Made by a program: the position numbers and the translations under genes
Source: Kofleriaceae bacterium
GTDB taxonomy: Bacteria; Myxococcota_A; Polyangia; Haliangiales; Haliangiaceae
DNA length: 64,000 nt
Direction: 5' to 3'
Assembly (NCBI GenBank): GCA_018057825.1
Contig: JAGPCY010000011.1
Location: forward strand, 1-64,000
Shown here: positions 62,682 through 64,000 of the stretch, piece after piece
Numbering within the stretch: position 1 is the stretch's first letter
Layout of the letters: each line of letters starts with the position of its first letter
The notes under the pieces: model-generated
What the model saw: the letters and a program-made list of their open reading frames with translations, nothing else
Databases searched by the model: none
Told to the model about the DNA's origin: nothing

Positions 62682-63659
62682 TCAGCGGATCTCGGGGACC
62701 TCGCCGACGAGCTGGGGCGCCAGGCCGAGGTAGCGAGTGGTGGCGCGCTTCTGATCGATGTCGCGATAGACCCGCGCGACCTGATCGGCGGTGAGCCCGA
62801 CGGTCGGCGCGACCTCCGACGGCGCCACGCCGTGGTTCTTCGCCCACAGGCACAGATCCATCTCGCGGTAGGGCAGGGCGAAGTAGAACTCGTCCTGGCC
62901 CTGGGCCAGCGAGTAGGTGTCGGTGGTCGGCGACCGGTTGCAGATGTCCTCGGGCACGCCCAGGTGGCGGGCCATCGCGTAGACCTGGGTCTTGTACAGG
63001 TGCGCGATCGGCTTGACGTCGGCCAGACCGTCGCCGCCCTTCACGAAGAAGCCCTGGTCGTACTCGAGGCGGTTGGGCGTGCCGCTGACCGCGTAGTGCA
63101 GCCGATCGGCGTGGAAGTACTCGAGGGTCTTGCGCGTCCGCTGCTTGAAGTTGGTGGCGGCGACGATCTGCAGGTAGGCCGGCAGCGGCAGCCGCTGCTT
63201 GTCCTGCGAGCCGTCGGGCCGCTGCACCACCAGGTAGTAGACGTTGAGCTCGCCGCCGGCCAGGCCGGGCAGGACGATCTTCGACTTCCAGCCCGGACCG
63301 AAGTCCGGGTACACCGTGCGGATCGCCTCGTCGCGCCGGCGGTAGCAGCCGTAGCCGTCGAGGATCGGGGTGATCTCCTCGAGCACCGAGTCGAAGCCGA
63401 AGGTGTCGGACACCGACCGGCTGAGCCGCAGGGTCTCGGCCGACGAGTCGCGCTCGGGCATGTGCAGGCCGAACACCTTGGCCTTGCCCAGGGCCCGGGT
63501 CGCCAGGCCGGCGACGCACGAGCTGTCGATGCCGCCCGACAGCGCGACCACCAGGCCGCGGCGCTTGCACTCGTGGGCGATGATCCGGCGCAGCTCGCCG
63601 GCGATGCGGTTGGCCTCGGCCTCGTAGTCGAGCGCGAGGACGTCCCAGGAGAGCGCCAT
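62682..63659 (-). CDS. nadE: NAD synthetase-family PP-loop amide ligase
   Basis: 325 aa, ammonia-dependent type without the nitrilase/glutaminase domain. PP-loop VVALSGGIDSSCVAGLATRALG (~37-58), AATNFKQRTRKTLEYFHADRLHYAVSGTPNRLEYDQGFFVKGGDGLADVKPIAHLYKTQVYAMARHLG, and ICNRSPTTDTYSLAQGQDEFYFALPY. In most bacteria this family amidates nicotinate adenine dinucleotide. Here it starts 2 bp after an acyl carrier protein stop, so it could be NadE or a paralogue acting on an ACP-bound or sugar acid. The symbol is the family name, not a proven role. Confidence 0.88.
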   Translation of the reverse strand: MALSWDVLALDYEAEANRIAGELRRIIAHECKRRGLVVALSGGIDSSCVAGLATRALGKAKVFGLHMPERDSSAETLRLSRSVSDTFGFDSVLEEITPILDGYGCYRRRDEAIRTVYPDFGPGWKSKIVLPGLAGGELNVYYLVVQRPDGSQDKQRLPLPAYLQIVAATNFKQRTRKTLEYFHADRLHYAVSGTPNRLEYDQGFFVKGGDGLADVKPIAHLYKTQVYAMARHLGVPEDICNRSPTTDTYSLAQGQDEFYFALPYREMDLCLWAKNHGVAPSEVAPTVGLTADQVARVYRDIDQKRATTRYLGLAPQLVGEVPEIR

Positions 63660-63661
63660 GA

Positions 63662-63925
63662 TCAGGCCGCCTTTCGCACGACGAAGGCCGCCAGGTTGGC
63701 GACCGAGTCGAGGTTCTCGGGCACCAGCTCGTCGTCGCCGACCTTGATGTTGTAGGTCGACTCGATGAACCCGACCAGCTCGAGCACGCCGGTCGAGTCG
63801 ATGAGGCCGGTCTCCATGAACGACGTCGACGGCGCGGGCGCGTCGGCGGCGTTGCCAAACAGGAAGTTGTCGACGATGAACGTGGTCACCGTGCGCTCCA
63901 CCGCGCCGGCGTCGAGGGCTGCCAT
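63662..63925 (-). CDS. Acyl carrier protein
   Basis: 87 aa. Phosphopantetheine site Ser44 in GLIDSTGVLELVGFIE, preceded by MAALDAGAVERTVTTFIVDNFLFGN and followed by NIKVGDDELVPENLDSVANLAAFV. The DST core and short length resemble stand-alone ACPs of surface-lipid or exosortase loci more than the fatty-acid synthase AcpP (DSLD core). First gene of an operon with the NadE-like gene. Confidence 0.92.
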   Translation of the reverse strand: MAALDAGAVERTVTTFIVDNFLFGNAADAPAPSTSFMETGLIDSTGVLELVGFIESTYNIKVGDDELVPENLDSVANLAAFVVRKAA

Positions 63926-63931
63926 CTAGAC

Positions 63932-63961
63932 GGGGTATCGCGACCGGCCTGGTGAAATCAA
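63932..63961 (-). promoter_or_regulatory. Candidate promoter of the ACP-nadE operon
   Basis: On the minus strand TTGATT (63961-63956), 18-bp spacer, TACCCC (63937-63932), then six bases to the ATG at 63925. The -10 lacks the final T. Nothing else is seen to the window edge. Confidence 0.35.
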
Positions 63962-64000
63962 GGTCGACTCAGAGAGCTTGTGAGGTTTTTGCGGACGCCC

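Overview
The window is GC-rich (about 70 % or more) bacterial chromosome. It carries about 50 protein genes, three tRNA genes, and no rRNA, prophage, insertion sequence or CRISPR array. The gene content points to a Myxococcota (deltaproteobacterial) predator-type genome, probably near Haliangium/Kofleriaceae. The signs are four eukaryote-like Ser/Thr kinases, many secreted lipoproteins with the lipobox [LVT]-x-[AG]-C, DUF4215 Cys repeats, Asp/Ala/Pro-rich lipoprotein linkers, an OmpA protein with thrombospondin type 3 repeats, and LL-diaminopimelate aminotransferase. The family assignment is inference; no 16S gene is present.

Layout. 1-7.2 kb: a left-truncated octapeptide-repeat protein, a kinase/formylglycine-enzyme fusion, two secreted or beta-helical proteins and an ABC exporter. 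7.9-13.3 kb: a giant surface lipoprotein of cadherin-like repeats plus a C-type lectin and a lamin-tail domain. 13.4-21.4 kb: housekeeping genes (class I fumarase, DapL, tRNA-His, eIF1-like protein, tRNA-Pro/Arg, RdgB-Rph, amidase). 21.5-33.1 kb: a membrane protein/M28 peptidase/YdcF operon, OmpA, a TerB-phosphatase fusion, a sulfatase-thioesterase operon and a DUF3108 protein. 33.2-43.4 kb: a DsbA-like lipoprotein, a four-gene heavy-metal RND efflux operon with a His-rich small protein, and an M16 peptidase. 43.5-64 kb: secreted lipoproteins, FxsA, a GST, a heparinase-like protein, three kinases, a wax-ester synthase, Dus, a triple-parvulin lipoprotein, TerB, an outer-membrane barrel, and an adenylate ligase, NadE-like protein and acyl carrier protein that run off the right edge.

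Two window-wide patterns stand out. First, nine tracts of a degenerate CTCGGY hexanucleotide repeat (about 60-385 bp each) lie only in intergenic space and next to stop codons; one of them fills the whole gap between two convergent genes. Second, many promoter-proximal genes lack a Shine-Dalgarno sequence and carry a (G)TANNNT hexamer 6-9 nt (most often exactly 6) before the start codon. That is the geometry of a -10 box for leaderless mRNA. Both can be tested by transcript-end mapping.
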